Source: Desulfurellales bacterium | GTDB lineage: Bacteria; Campylobacterota_A; Desulfurellia; Desulfurellales; Hippeaceae | Length of the DNA: 57,386 nucleotides | Direction of reading: 5' to 3' | NCBI GenBank assembly: GCA_027035575.1 | Contig: JALVUQ010000033.1 | Coordinates: 1-57,386 of the forward strand | Part shown: positions 26,453-35,030 of the stretch, piece after piece | Position numbering within the stretch: the first letter of the stretch is position 1 | How the letters are laid out: each line of letters starts with the position of its first letter | Program-made: the position numbers and the translations under genes | Notes under the pieces: generated by a model | Databases searched by the model: none | Told to the model about the DNA's origin: nothing | What the model saw: the letters and a program-made list of their open reading frames with translations, nothing else

Positions 26453-27493
26453 TCAAACTCCCAACTTTAAAAGATTATACACGGAAAAGACCAGCCATAA
26501 AAGCATAAAAAGAGCTATTGTTAAAACCGGCTGTATCATTGACATTTTACCCATAGAAACAAGAAGTTCAAATATTCCTACATAAATTATAAACGATATT
26601 GCCCCTAAAAACACGTTTTTCACAAAATCGCTTTTTCTCGGCGTTGTTTTTAAAACAAACACAAGAGACAAAAGCGTCAAAATCAGGGTGGAAAACGGAT
26701 AAAACAGCTTCGACATAAATATCGACTCATAGAACCGCCTGTTTTTTGCGTTTTTCATATTATTCCAAATCTCTTTGAGAGTGTAGTCGCTTCTTTGGGG
26801 TGATTTTACAAAATCATTCTCCTTTATCTTTACCTTTAGGTATATGCTCTTTTTTTTCTCTTTAACAGCCGGGTTTTTCATATTCACTATCGTTGCATCA
26901 TTGACTAATACACCGCTTTTTTTTAATTCCATCTTTCTTGCGGAGACAACCTTCTTAATATCGTCGTTTACAACCTTATAAATCTTTATTCCGTAAGCTG
27001 TTTTACTATTCAAACCCATACTTTTTATATTGATGAACAAATCGCCCTTTTTTACCCAAACATCCGAAACCCTGTTTTTATCAAATTCAAACTTTTTTAT
27101 AAAATATGCCCTGTCGAGACTCCTTGCAACAACATATTCATTGGAAAAAAACATTAAAATGCCGAATAAAAACGATAAAACAAGCAGCGGATATGCAATC
27201 TCGAATATATTTATCCCGCTTGCCCTCATAACTATTATTTCATTTCTCATTGACATAAAACCGAGCGTCACAAGGCTCGATATGGCAAAAATCAATGGAG
27301 AAAGGTAGTACAAAATAAAGGGCGTATAATAAAAATAGTATTTTGCAATAACATAAACCCCAACGGAATTTTTTAAAAAAGAAGACAGATGACCGAAAAA
27401 ATCGGACAGGTAAAACAAAAGAACCATAAATATAAGTGAAAATACGAAGACGCTCAAAAAATTATATAAAATATACCTATGAAGACGCTTCAT
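26453..27493 (-). CDS. LptF/LptG-family LPS export permease
   Basis: A 346-residue inner-membrane protein of the YjgP/YjgQ family. Three hydrophobic segments precede a periplasmic beta-rich domain of about 150 residues, and three follow it. These proteins form the LptB2FG exporter that pulls LPS from the membrane. Only one such gene is present here, so LptF versus LptG cannot be decided. The ATG lies 17 bases inside kdsA, consistent with joint expression with Kdo synthesis. Confidence 0.9.
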   Translation of the reverse strand: MKRLHRYILYNFLSVFVFSLIFMVLLFYLSDFFGHLSSFLKNSVGVYVIAKYYFYYTPFILYYLSPLIFAISSLVTLGFMSMRNEIIVMRASGINIFEIAYPLLVLSFLFGILMFFSNEYVVARSLDRAYFIKKFEFDKNRVSDVWVKKGDLFINIKSMGLNSKTAYGIKIYKVVNDDIKKVVSARKMELKKSGVLVNDATIVNMKNPAVKEKKKSIYLKVKIKENDFVKSPQRSDYTLKEIWNNMKNAKNRRFYESIFMSKLFYPFSTLILTLLSLVFVLKTTPRKSDFVKNVFLGAISFIIYVGIFELLVSMGKMSMIQPVLTIALFMLLWLVFSVYNLLKLGV

Positions 27494-28277
27494 ATTCCTC
27501 TGTTATATTCCAGTGCTTTAAAATAATCGGTATTATTTCTTCAAATGTATCTAAATCGAGCATAACCGAGGCATCTGACAGTGCCTCTTCGGGGTTGCTG
27601 TGCACCTCCAAAAACAGACCGTCAACGCCGATTGATGCCGCCGCAAACGCCAGCCACTTGGCATACTGTCTCGTTCCGCCGGAAACACCGTTTGCACTCG
27701 GCAGCTGCATCGAATGTGTTACGTCATAAATAACTGGACACTCAAACTCCTTCATAATACGCATACCTCTGAAATCCACAACAAGATTATTGTATCCGAA
27801 ACTTGTTCCTCTCTCTGTTATCCAAATATTGTCATTGCCGGTTGATTTAACCTTTTCAACGGCATAGCGCATATCCCAAGGAGACATAAACTGCCCTTTT
27901 TTTATATTTACGATTTTACCGGTTTTACCGGCTTCAACAAGCATATCGGTCTGTCTGCACAGAAATGCAGGGATTTGAATAACATCAACAACATCCTTAA
28001 CAACTGCCGCCTGCTGTGGTATGTGAATATCTGTCAAAACCTTCAAAGAAAATTCTTTTTTTACGCTCTCCAATATACTTAAGCCCTCATCAATGCCGGG
28101 TCCCCTAAAGGAGTTGACCGACGTTCTGTTAGCTTTATCAAAAGAGGATTTAAAGATAATATTAATGTCGTACTTTTCGGCAAGCTTTTTTATCTTCTCT
28201 GCCGTATATAGAGCCTTTTCTCTGCTTTCTATAACGCAAGGACCGGCAATAAAAAAATGTTTATTCATCTTCAACAA
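27477..28277 (-). CDS. kdsA: 2-dehydro-3-deoxyphosphooctonate aldolase (Kdo-8-phosphate synthase)
   Basis: Condenses arabinose-5-phosphate and PEP to Kdo-8-phosphate. Visible motifs are FFIAGPCVIES at the start, KSSFDKANRTS, LTDIHIPQQA and DVTHSMQLPS. The Asn in KANRTS-type neighbourhoods and Cys in AGPC are positions tied to the metal-dependent class, but I did not resolve the class. TTG at 28277 lies four bases after AAGGGG, while the ATG three codons later (28268) is ten bases from it; either may serve. It is the first gene behind the promoter of the 19-gene run. Confidence 0.96.
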   Translation of the reverse strand: MLKMNKHFFIAGPCVIESREKALYTAEKIKKLAEKYDINIIFKSSFDKANRTSVNSFRGPGIDEGLSILESVKKEFSLKVLTDIHIPQQAAVVKDVVDVIQIPAFLCRQTDMLVEAGKTGKIVNIKKGQFMSPWDMRYAVEKVKSTGNDNIWITERGTSFGYNNLVVDFRGMRIMKEFECPVIYDVTHSMQLPSANGVSGGTRQYAKWLAFAAASIGVDGLFLEVHSNPEEALSDASVMLDLDTFEEIIPIILKHWNITEEYEASS

Positions 28278-28289
28278 ACCCCTTTTTTG

Positions 28290-28318
28290 ATTTTAACACA
28301 ATACAACCGACCGGTCAA
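28290..28318 (-). promoter_or_regulatory. Promoter of the 19-gene kdsA-aroA run
   Basis: On the minus strand TTGACC (28313-28318), a 17-bp spacer and TAAAAT (28290-28295). The start point is predicted near 28283, giving a very short leader before kdsA. No other promoter of this quality was noticed inside the run, though I did not scan it exhaustively. Confidence 0.7.
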
Positions 28319-28366
28319 AGATAAGTTGAAAAAAAAATCAAAAAATGCCGGGTTATGATCAAACTC

Positions 28367-28395
28367 TTGCCTTTTGAAGCTCTTATATATATATT
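28367..28395 (+). promoter_or_regulatory. Promoter of the ACT-domain gene
   Basis: TTGCCT (28367-28372), a 17-bp spacer and TATATT (28390-28395). The -10 box ends eight bases before the ATG at 28404, so almost no leader is left. It is divergent from the kdsA promoter. Confidence 0.5.
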
Positions 28396-28403
28396 ATTTT
28401 CAT

Positions 28404-28781
28404 ATGTTGAGATTAAGGGTGTTAAAATACAGGTTGAGCGTATGCAACGTACAAAACGGTAAGATACCGAGTTTTTCTCTTGATTCGCCATTTTTATCGA
28501 TAACAAAGAGTGAAGACGAGCTGTCGTGTGTCTGCGCCGAAGGGTTTGAGCCTAAAGACGCTAAGTGTGAAAGAGGCTTTGTTGCACTGAAAATTTGCGG
28601 ACACTTGGATTTTTCTTTAACCGGTGTTTTAAATTCCATACTAAAGCCGCTTGCAGATGCTTCTATCAGTGTATTTTCAATATCGACCTTTCAAACCGAC
28701 TATATCCTTGTGAAAGAAAGGGATATTGAAAAATCCGTCAATGTTTTGAAAGACACGTTCTTGATAGAAAACAAGATTTAA
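28404..28781 (+). CDS. ACT-domain protein
   Basis: About 125 residues, resembling stand-alone tandem ACT proteins (CASTOR/ACT_7 type). The first half ends in a short acidic region (SITKSEDELSCVCAEG). The second half has the ACT-like GHLDFSLTGVLNSILKPLADASISVFSISTFQTDYILV pattern in part, with the loop Gly and the ligand-site hydrophobics. Such proteins bind amino acids and regulate. A TTG at 28374 would add ten residues but lies in the promoter. No ribosome binding site is seen. The ligand is unknown. Confidence 0.75.
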   Translation: MLRLRVLKYRLSVCNVQNGKIPSFSLDSPFLSITKSEDELSCVCAEGFEPKDAKCERGFVALKICGHLDFSLTGVLNSILKPLADASISVFSISTFQTDYILVKERDIEKSVNVLKDTFLIENKI

Positions 28782-28804
28782 ACAAGCAGCCGCTAACATA
28801 ACTG

Positions 28805-28834
28805 TTGACAAACCTATATAAATAAAATTACTAT
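28805..28834 (+). promoter_or_regulatory. Promoter of the metallo-beta-lactamase-fold gene
   Basis: A perfect TTGACA (28805-28810), an 18-bp spacer and TACTAT (28829-28834). The leader is about 24 nt and contains AGGAGG seven bases before the ATG at 28864. Confidence 0.7.
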
Positions 28835-28863
28835 AAATAAAATAACATTAGGAGGTGAAAATT

Positions 28864-29697
28864 ATGGAGCTTAGAATAACAATTTTGGCTGAAAACAGTG
28901 TAGTTGTACCGTTTGATGTCATAGGAGAACACGGTTTCAGTGCATTTGTGGAAATGAAAGACTTTAACTTTCTTTTTGACACGGGACAGGGGAAAGCCTT
29001 AATAAACAATGCTCTTGCTCTTAAAAAGGATTTAAGCAGCGTTAAGTTTCTCTACTTGTCACACGGACACTACGACCACACGGGCGGAATGGTCGATTTA
29101 CTTAAAATTAAATCGCCTCTTGATGTATATTCCCATCCGAATATATTCGCAGAAAGGTATTGGATGAAAGACGGTGCACAGAAATACATAGGAGTTCCTT
29201 TTTCAAAGGCATATCTTGAAAGTCTGAAAGCAAACTTTATTTTTCACAAGGAGTTTATGGAGATAGACAGAAACGTATTCTCATCTGGCGTCGTTGACAG
29301 AAATACACCGTTTGAAAAGATAGATAAAGAGATGAAGGTAAAAACGGAAAAAGGAAACTTTATACAAGACCAGATATGGGATGATTACTCTTTGGCTGTT
29401 AAAACACAAAAGGGGCTTGTTGTTATTCTCGGCTGCGCCCACGCAGGCATCGTAAACATATTGAACCATTTTATAGAAAAGACGAAAGAGAAAGAGATAT
29501 ACGCAGTTTTGGGCGGCACTCATCTCGGTTTTGCAAACGACGAGCAGATAGAAGAAACCATTAAAGTGCTGGATAGGTACAATATCCGAAAGCTCGGTGT
29601 ATCCCATTGCACGGGTTTGGGTGTCGGCGCAAAGTTGTTTAATAAGTTAGGCGATAGATTTTTCTTCGCATCCGTCGGAGCGACTTTGGAAATATAG
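28864..29697 (+). CDS. Metallo-beta-lactamase-fold hydrolase
   Basis: A 277-residue cytoplasmic protein. The dinuclear metal motif HGHYDHTGG is near residue 65, LLFDTG-type strand residues precede it, and later ligands are in the CAHAG and GGTHLG segments. This subgroup is often labelled dihydropterin phosphate synthase-like (MptA/rfaP synthase-like), with little evidence for the true substrate. The ATG follows AGGAGG. It ends two bases before the UbiD-family gene, so the two form an operon and may act on related compounds. Confidence 0.88.
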   Translation: MELRITILAENSVVVPFDVIGEHGFSAFVEMKDFNFLFDTGQGKALINNALALKKDLSSVKFLYLSHGHYDHTGGMVDLLKIKSPLDVYSHPNIFAERYWMKDGAQKYIGVPFSKAYLESLKANFIFHKEFMEIDRNVFSSGVVDRNTPFEKIDKEMKVKTEKGNFIQDQIWDDYSLAVKTQKGLVVILGCAHAGIVNILNHFIEKTKEKEIYAVLGGTHLGFANDEQIEETIKVLDRYNIRKLGVSHCTGLGVGAKLFNKLGDRFFFASVGATLEI

Positions 29698-29699
29698 GT

Positions 29700-31490
29700 A
29701 TGGATGTCTTTGAAGATTTAAAAGCATATATTAAGGTAATTGAAGAACCGCTTGACGTTAATCTCGAAATAGCGCATATAGCTTATGCCGAGGCTAAAAA
29801 ATCCAACCCGCGGATTCTTTTGTTTAAAAATCCCATAGATAAGAAAACTAATAAAACATATAAAGTGCCGGTTTTGATGAATCTTTTTGCAAATGAGGAG
29901 GTGGTTGAAAAAATATTCGGCAATCACCCGGATGTAATTGCAAAAAAAATAGAAAAAGCCTTGAAAATCACACCGGCTCAGAGCGTTAAAGACAAATTGG
30001 AAATGTTTAAATTTTTACTTGATATGCGCAAAATATTCCCCAAAAGAACGACAAAAAAAGGTGCGTGTCAGCAAGTTGAGATTAACGGATTAAACGAGCT
30101 TCCTATTTTAAAAACCTGGCAGAAAGACGGCGGGAAATTCATAACGATGGGGCAGGTTTATACCATAAGCCCGGATAATAAAGAGCACAATGTTGGTATG
30201 TACAGACTTCAGGTTTATAATAACAAAACCCTCGGAATGCACTGGCAGATACACAAAGATGCGAGCGGTTTTTTCAATATGTATAAAAAGGCAAACAAAA
30301 AAATGCCGGTTACAATAGCCGTAGGAGGCGACCCTCTGTACAGCTGGTGTGCAACGGCTCCGCTTCCTTCAGGTGTATTTGAGCTTCTTTTTTACGGATT
30401 TATCAGAAACCAAAATCCAAGGCTGGTTAAAAGCCTCACAAACGATATATTTATTCCTGAGGATGCGGATATTGTAATAGAGGGTTTTGTTGACCCGAAC
30501 AAAGAAATGATAGAAGGGAAATTTGGTGACCATACGGGCTATTACACACAAAAAGAACCCTATCCGTTTCTTGAGGTAACAAAAATTACATCGAAAAAAG
30601 AGCCTGTTTTTTATGCAACGGTCGTCGGCAAGCCCCCGCTTGAGGACAAATATATGGGTTGGGCAACGGAGCGTATATTTTTACCTTTAATCAAAATGCA
30701 ATCGCCAAACCTCCTTGATTACAAAATGCCGGAAAACGGAGTTTTTCATAACCTGATACTCTGCAAAATAGACCCGCAATACCCGGGTCACTCACTTCAA
30801 ATAATGCACTCCCTTTGGGGCAGCGGACAGATGAGCTTTGTTAAACACGCTGTATTTGTCGATAAAAAAGCACCGTCTCTAACAGAATATAAGGATTTAG
30901 CCGTCTATGTGTTAAACAGACTCTCAAAAGAGAGAATTTTAATTTCAAAGGGGGTTGTTGACGCTTTAGACCACTCATCTTACGAACCGCTTGTCGGCGG
31001 CAAGCTCGGTGTTGATGCAACAGGTTCGGTCGTTGATAGAAAAATAAGACTCATTGACGATGACAGTTTGCTTGAGAAAATAGCGCAGGCAGACGAATCC
31101 GTCAAAGGATTAAAACAGTACTGCACAAACAGTTCAAATCCCATTACGGTTATTGCTTTAAAAAAGGATAAACCGACAAAAACGGTATTCGACAAAATTA
31201 AAAATCTATACGAATTCATATCTGTTGTTGTATTTGTGGATTTTGAAGATAACAATTTAAACAATCCCTATATGTTAATATGGAGAGTCGTCAATAACAT
31301 AGATGCGGAAAAAGATGTGTGGATTGAAGAAATTATAGGCATTGATGCAACCAAAAAAACAAAAGATGACGGATTTATGCGAGAATGGCCCGAAGATGTC
31401 GTATGCGACAAAGATGTGATTTACGATTTGAAAAAAAGAGGACTGATAGATTTAAGCGAAAAAGAGATTAAAAAATTTCAACTGTTATAA
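29700..31490 (+). CDS. UbiD-family decarboxylase
   Basis: A 596-residue enzyme of the prenylated-FMN decarboxylase family. Visible elements are the GMYRLQVYNNKTLGMHWQIH segment in part, the IAVGGDPLYSWCATAPLP region and the EGKFGDHTGYY loop with the conserved Glu, plus the late HSLWGSGQMSF. Family members decarboxylate aromatic or unsaturated acids, including steps in quinone synthesis. At just under 600 residues it resembles the MqnP/UbiD-like group linked to the futalosine menaquinone route, but I cannot decide. No UbiX-like flavin prenyltransferase lies nearby, so the cofactor maker must be elsewhere. Confidence 0.88.
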   Translation: MDVFEDLKAYIKVIEEPLDVNLEIAHIAYAEAKKSNPRILLFKNPIDKKTNKTYKVPVLMNLFANEEVVEKIFGNHPDVIAKKIEKALKITPAQSVKDKLEMFKFLLDMRKIFPKRTTKKGACQQVEINGLNELPILKTWQKDGGKFITMGQVYTISPDNKEHNVGMYRLQVYNNKTLGMHWQIHKDASGFFNMYKKANKKMPVTIAVGGDPLYSWCATAPLPSGVFELLFYGFIRNQNPRLVKSLTNDIFIPEDADIVIEGFVDPNKEMIEGKFGDHTGYYTQKEPYPFLEVTKITSKKEPVFYATVVGKPPLEDKYMGWATERIFLPLIKMQSPNLLDYKMPENGVFHNLILCKIDPQYPGHSLQIMHSLWGSGQMSFVKHAVFVDKKAPSLTEYKDLAVYVLNRLSKERILISKGVVDALDHSSYEPLVGGKLGVDATGSVVDRKIRLIDDDSLLEKIAQADESVKGLKQYCTNSSNPITVIALKKDKPTKTVFDKIKNLYEFISVVVFVDFEDNNLNNPYMLIWRVVNNIDAEKDVWIEEIIGIDATKKTKDDGFMREWPEDVVCDKDVIYDLKKRGLIDLSEKEIKKFQLL

Positions 31491-31502
31491 AATAAAAAAG
31501 TG

Positions 31503-32909
31503 TTACTGCAAAATAAGCCCTTTAACCAAACTCAGAGCCTCTTTTTTATTTCTTACTTTTCCGTTTATTCTGGCTTTGTTAACCTCTTTCAATAAAAATT
31601 TGAGGCTCTTTCTATCGATATCATCAAAGGTGTTTAGTATATCGAGTCCGTTTATCAGATTTTTGTCTTTCAATTTCGGTTTTATCGTAAAATAGAACCT
31701 GTTTGCCATAAATCTTAAAAATTCAACATATTTTTCCCTTTTAAGGGCACTTATCTTGCCCTTTGCAAGTGTATCAGCCAAGGCAAAAAACAGCAAATCA
31801 ACACCGTTTTCATTATAATTTATAAAAAATTCCGTTATATCGTCTTCGGATAACTCCCCTTTATTCCACAAAGCAAAAATATAGGACGGCTCTATGTGCT
31901 TTTCTATAAAAAATTTTGTTAATTTTGTTATATTTTTGCCAAAGGAATACTCTTTTGCATATTTCAAAAACAACTCGGAACTTTTATTCTCATGCCCGGG
32001 GAACTTAACTCTGCCCTCCTTTGTAAATGTTTTAAGCAGAGGTTTTCCGGCGTCGTGAAATAACGCTGCGAGCTTTAATGATATGAGCACAACACCCTTA
32101 TTTGATGTAAAATGAATCAAATATTTTTTGTAGCACTTGCCGAGAATCCTTTCAAGCCTGTTAAACGACCACTCGATAAAATTGTAAACGCTTAAAGAGT
32201 GGGTTTTAACGTCGAAGAGGTGATGTTTGCTTTGTATGCAGCCGTTTGTTAAGGATAAATCCTCAAATATGGAATCGATAACGCCGGCTTTATCCATTAA
32301 AAGTATGTATGCAAATGTATTGTTCAAAGCAAAAAATTTCTTTAACTCATCGGTAATGCGCTCTTTGGATGTTTTTTTTAAAAGACGGCTGTCCCTTTGC
32401 GCCATTTTAAGCGTATTCGGCTCTATGTCAAATCGGTTGAGCGCAGCCAGCCTGAAAGCTCTGACAATTCTTATCGGGTCATTTTTAAAGCATTCGTCAC
32501 AGTTTGCCCTCACAACCCTTTTTTGTATGTCTTCCCTGCCGTTCAACGGGTCGATTATTTCGTTTAAATCCAAATCATAGGCTATTGAATTTATCGTAAA
32601 ATCTCTCTTTTTTAGGTCTTCTTCAATTGTCTTACCTCTCGGTTTTGTTATGTCTATGGTTTTAAGTTTGCAAAAAATCCTGTATGTCATCAACTTTTTA
32701 TCATATTTAATGTATTTGCAGCCGAGTTTTGCAACAAACTCCTGCACAATACCTTTAATGTCTCCGAAAGCCACGAAGTCGTAATCTTGAGTATCCTTTC
32801 CTAAGAAAAAATCTCTGAGAGCTCCGCCTATCAAATATATCTTTATATGTTTTTCTTTTGATATGTTGTATAAATTGTTGATATACAAATCTATAATCTT
32901 TTCTTTCAT
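31503..32909 (-). CDS. CCA tRNA nucleotidyltransferase / poly(A) polymerase family with HD domain
   Basis: A 468-residue protein. The class II nucleotidyltransferase head has GGALRDFFLG and the catalytic DYDFVAFGD acids, then the RDFTINSIAYDL motif B and the RIVRAFRLAA motif. An HD domain follows, with LAALFHDAGKPLL. The family includes full CCA-adding enzymes and split A- or CC-adding types, which sequence alone does not separate here. The TATAAT box ends nine bases before the ATG, so the leader is very short. It converges on the UbiD gene with a 12-bp gap. Confidence 0.9.
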   Translation of the reverse strand: MKEKIIDLYINNLYNISKEKHIKIYLIGGALRDFFLGKDTQDYDFVAFGDIKGIVQEFVAKLGCKYIKYDKKLMTYRIFCKLKTIDITKPRGKTIEEDLKKRDFTINSIAYDLDLNEIIDPLNGREDIQKRVVRANCDECFKNDPIRIVRAFRLAALNRFDIEPNTLKMAQRDSRLLKKTSKERITDELKKFFALNNTFAYILLMDKAGVIDSIFEDLSLTNGCIQSKHHLFDVKTHSLSVYNFIEWSFNRLERILGKCYKKYLIHFTSNKGVVLISLKLAALFHDAGKPLLKTFTKEGRVKFPGHENKSSELFLKYAKEYSFGKNITKLTKFFIEKHIEPSYIFALWNKGELSEDDITEFFINYNENGVDLLFFALADTLAKGKISALKREKYVEFLRFMANRFYFTIKPKLKDKNLINGLDILNTFDDIDRKSLKFLLKEVNKARINGKVRNKKEALSLVKGLILQ

Positions 32910-33062
32910 AACCTTTTTATTATATCACCGAATTTAAAAAAATAAATAAAATTTATAAAATAAACCTACATATCGGGTTATAAGATATTATGTATATTTT
33001 TACATATTTGTAAAGTCCGTTATCTTTTTAAATTGAAGATGCCTATATCTGTGAAATATACT
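32910..33062. other. AT-rich intergenic region between cca and trpB-like gene
   Basis: About 210 bases lie between the divergent genes. On the minus strand GATATAAT lies just before the nucleotidyltransferase gene. On the plus strand the trpB promoter sits at 33063-33091. The middle is very AT-rich, with no gene or clear hairpin. Confidence 0.5.
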
Positions 33063-33091
33063 TTGAAATATGGCTGCCATTATGTTATAAA
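33063..33091 (+). promoter_or_regulatory. Promoter of the trpB2-ferritin pair
   Basis: TTGAAA (33063-33068), a 17-bp spacer and TATAAA (33086-33091). The start point near 33098 leaves a leader of about 22 nt with AAGGGGGG before the ATG at 33120. Confidence 0.65.
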
Positions 33092-33119
33092 ATGACGAAC
33101 TTATTTAAGGGGGGAAGTT

Positions 33120-34478
33120 ATGGATACAAAAAAAGTATTGCTAAACGATACCGATATTCCTAAATATTGGTACAACATACTGCCTGATATGCCAACACCT
33201 TTGAATCCGCCGCTCAATCCGCAAACGCAAAAGCCGCTGACACCGGACGATTTGAAGATTTTTCCGAATGCAATAATTGAGCAGGAGATGAGCACACAAA
33301 GGGAGATACCTATACCTGAAAAAGTCAGGGAAATCTATTCCATCTGGAGGCCAACACCGCTTGTCAGAGCCTACAACTTGGAAAGAGCCCTCGGAACTCC
33401 TGCAAAGATTTACTACAAAAACGAATCGGTTTCTCCTGCAGGAAGCCATAAACCCAATACGGCAATAGCACAGGCTTATTACAACAAGATGGAGGGCGTA
33501 AACACACTTACAACGGAAACTGGTGCCGGGCAGTGGGGAAGCGCCTTAGCTTTGGCAGGCAGTCTTCTTGATATGAACATAAGGGTTTATATGGTTAAAG
33601 TAAGCTACAATCAAAAACCGTTCAGAAAATCGATGATTCATCTGTGGGGAGCTGAAGTATTTGCTTCACCGAGCGATAAAACACAAACCGGAAGAGAAGC
33701 TCTAAAAGAAGACCCTGATAATCCGGGCAGCTTGGGGCTTGCTATCAGTGAGGCGGTTGAAGACGCCGCAACTCACGAAGGCACAAACTACGCATTGGGC
33801 AGCGTACTAAACCACGTACTGCTTCATCAGACGGTTATAGGTCTTGAAGCCAAAAAACAGTTTGAGATGATTGGGGATTACCCTGATGTTATTTTGGCTC
33901 CCTGCGGCGGAGGAAGCAACCTCGGAGGTATAGGCTTGCCGTTTATGAGAGATAAAATTAACGGTAAAGATGTTAAAATCGTTGCCGTTGAGCCTGCGAG
34001 CTGCCCCACTCTAACCAAAGGAATCTTCCACTACGACTATGCCGACGTAGCCAAAATGACGCCGCTTCTTTTAATGTTTACACTGGGCCATAACTTTATG
34101 CCGCCAAGTATCCACGCAGGCGGATTGAGATATCACGGAGATTCACCGATTTTAAGCCAATTGAGAAAAGACGGTCTTCTCGATGCTGTTGCTTATAAAC
34201 AAACAGAGGTGTTTGAGGCGGGTATGCTTTTTGCAAAAACCGAGGGCATTATACCGGCTCCCGAAACCTGCCACGCAATAAAAGGAGCAATTGACGAGGC
34301 TGTCAAAGCAAAAGAGGAGCAAAAAGAAAAAACAATACTAATAAACTTCTCCGGTCACGGACACTTCGATATGGCTTCATACGATACGTTCCTTTCAGGT
34401 GCAATGGAAGATTACGAATATCCCAAAGAAAAAGTTGAAGAAGCACTGCACTATCTACCAAATATAGAGGAGGTTTAA
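33120..34478 (+). CDS. trpB: TrpB2-type tryptophan synthase beta chain
   Basis: PLP enzyme joining indole (or a related donor) with serine. The PLP lysine is Lys111 in AGSHKPNTA, and the phosphate-binding loop is CGGGSNLGG. The 452-residue length and the N-terminal extension (about 45 residues rich in Pro) mark the TrpB2 group rather than the 390-400-residue TrpB1. TrpB2 enzymes often work without an adjacent trpA, and none is seen here. AAGGGGGG precedes the ATG. It lies two bases before ferritin. Confidence 0.93.
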   Translation: MDTKKVLLNDTDIPKYWYNILPDMPTPLNPPLNPQTQKPLTPDDLKIFPNAIIEQEMSTQREIPIPEKVREIYSIWRPTPLVRAYNLERALGTPAKIYYKNESVSPAGSHKPNTAIAQAYYNKMEGVNTLTTETGAGQWGSALALAGSLLDMNIRVYMVKVSYNQKPFRKSMIHLWGAEVFASPSDKTQTGREALKEDPDNPGSLGLAISEAVEDAATHEGTNYALGSVLNHVLLHQTVIGLEAKKQFEMIGDYPDVILAPCGGGSNLGGIGLPFMRDKINGKDVKIVAVEPASCPTLTKGIFHYDYADVAKMTPLLLMFTLGHNFMPPSIHAGGLRYHGDSPILSQLRKDGLLDAVAYKQTEVFEAGMLFAKTEGIIPAPETCHAIKGAIDEAVKAKEEQKEKTILINFSGHGHFDMASYDTFLSGAMEDYEYPKEKVEEALHYLPNIEEV

Positions 34479-34480
34479 AG

Positions 34481-34981
34481 ATGATTTCAAAAACTATGGA
34501 AGATGCCATCAACAAACAGATTAACGAGGAGATGTACTCTGCATATCTATACCTTTCAATGTCCGCATATTTCGAGTCGATAAATCTTAAAGGCTTTGCA
34601 AATTGGATGTTTGTGCAATACCAGGAAGAGGTAGAGCACGCTATGAAATTTTATGACCATCTGAAAGACAGAGGCGGAAAACTCAAACTTTACGCAATAG
34701 CAGAACCGCCAAGCCAGTGGGAAAGCCCTCTTGATGCGTTCAAAGCAACACTAAAACACGAACAGCACATAACAAAATGTATAAACGACCTCGTTGACTT
34801 GGCTGAAAAAGAGAAAGACAGAGCAGCCTACAATATGCTCCAGTGGTTTATAGACGAACAGGTTGAAGAGGAAGCAAACGACGAAGAGATTATCGCCCAG
34901 CTTGAGATGGTGGAAGGAAGCAAAAACGGACTCCTTATGATTGACAGGGAACTGGCAAAAAGGGGAGCACAAAGCGAATAA
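34481..34981 (+). CDS. ftnA: Ferritin
   Basis: Iron-storage protein of 166 residues with the four-helix bundle pattern. Ferroxidase-centre residues are visible: Glu16/17 in INEEMYSAYLYL, the EEVEHAMKFYDHL helix and the QVEEEANDEEI helix. The TTQEF-type FtnA pattern fits better than Dps or bacterioferritin (no haem Met apparent). It follows trpB by two bases, with an AGGAGG ribosome site inside the trpB 3' end. The pairing with trpB has no obvious metabolic logic. Confidence 0.95.
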   Translation: MISKTMEDAINKQINEEMYSAYLYLSMSAYFESINLKGFANWMFVQYQEEVEHAMKFYDHLKDRGGKLKLYAIAEPPSQWESPLDAFKATLKHEQHITKCINDLVDLAEKEKDRAAYNMLQWFIDEQVEEEANDEEIIAQLEMVEGSKNGLLMIDRELAKRGAQSE

Positions 34982-35000
34982 ATTACTGTTTCTTTTTTAG

Positions 35001-35030
35001 ACCGTCCTCAATTTTGAGGGCGGTTTTTTA
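35001..35030 (+). terminator. Rho-independent terminator after ferritin
   Basis: ACCGTCCTCAA and TTGAGGGCGGT form an 11-bp stem with one G-U pair, followed by a run of T. It ends at the 3' end of the convergent sigma-54 activator gene. Confidence 0.9.
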
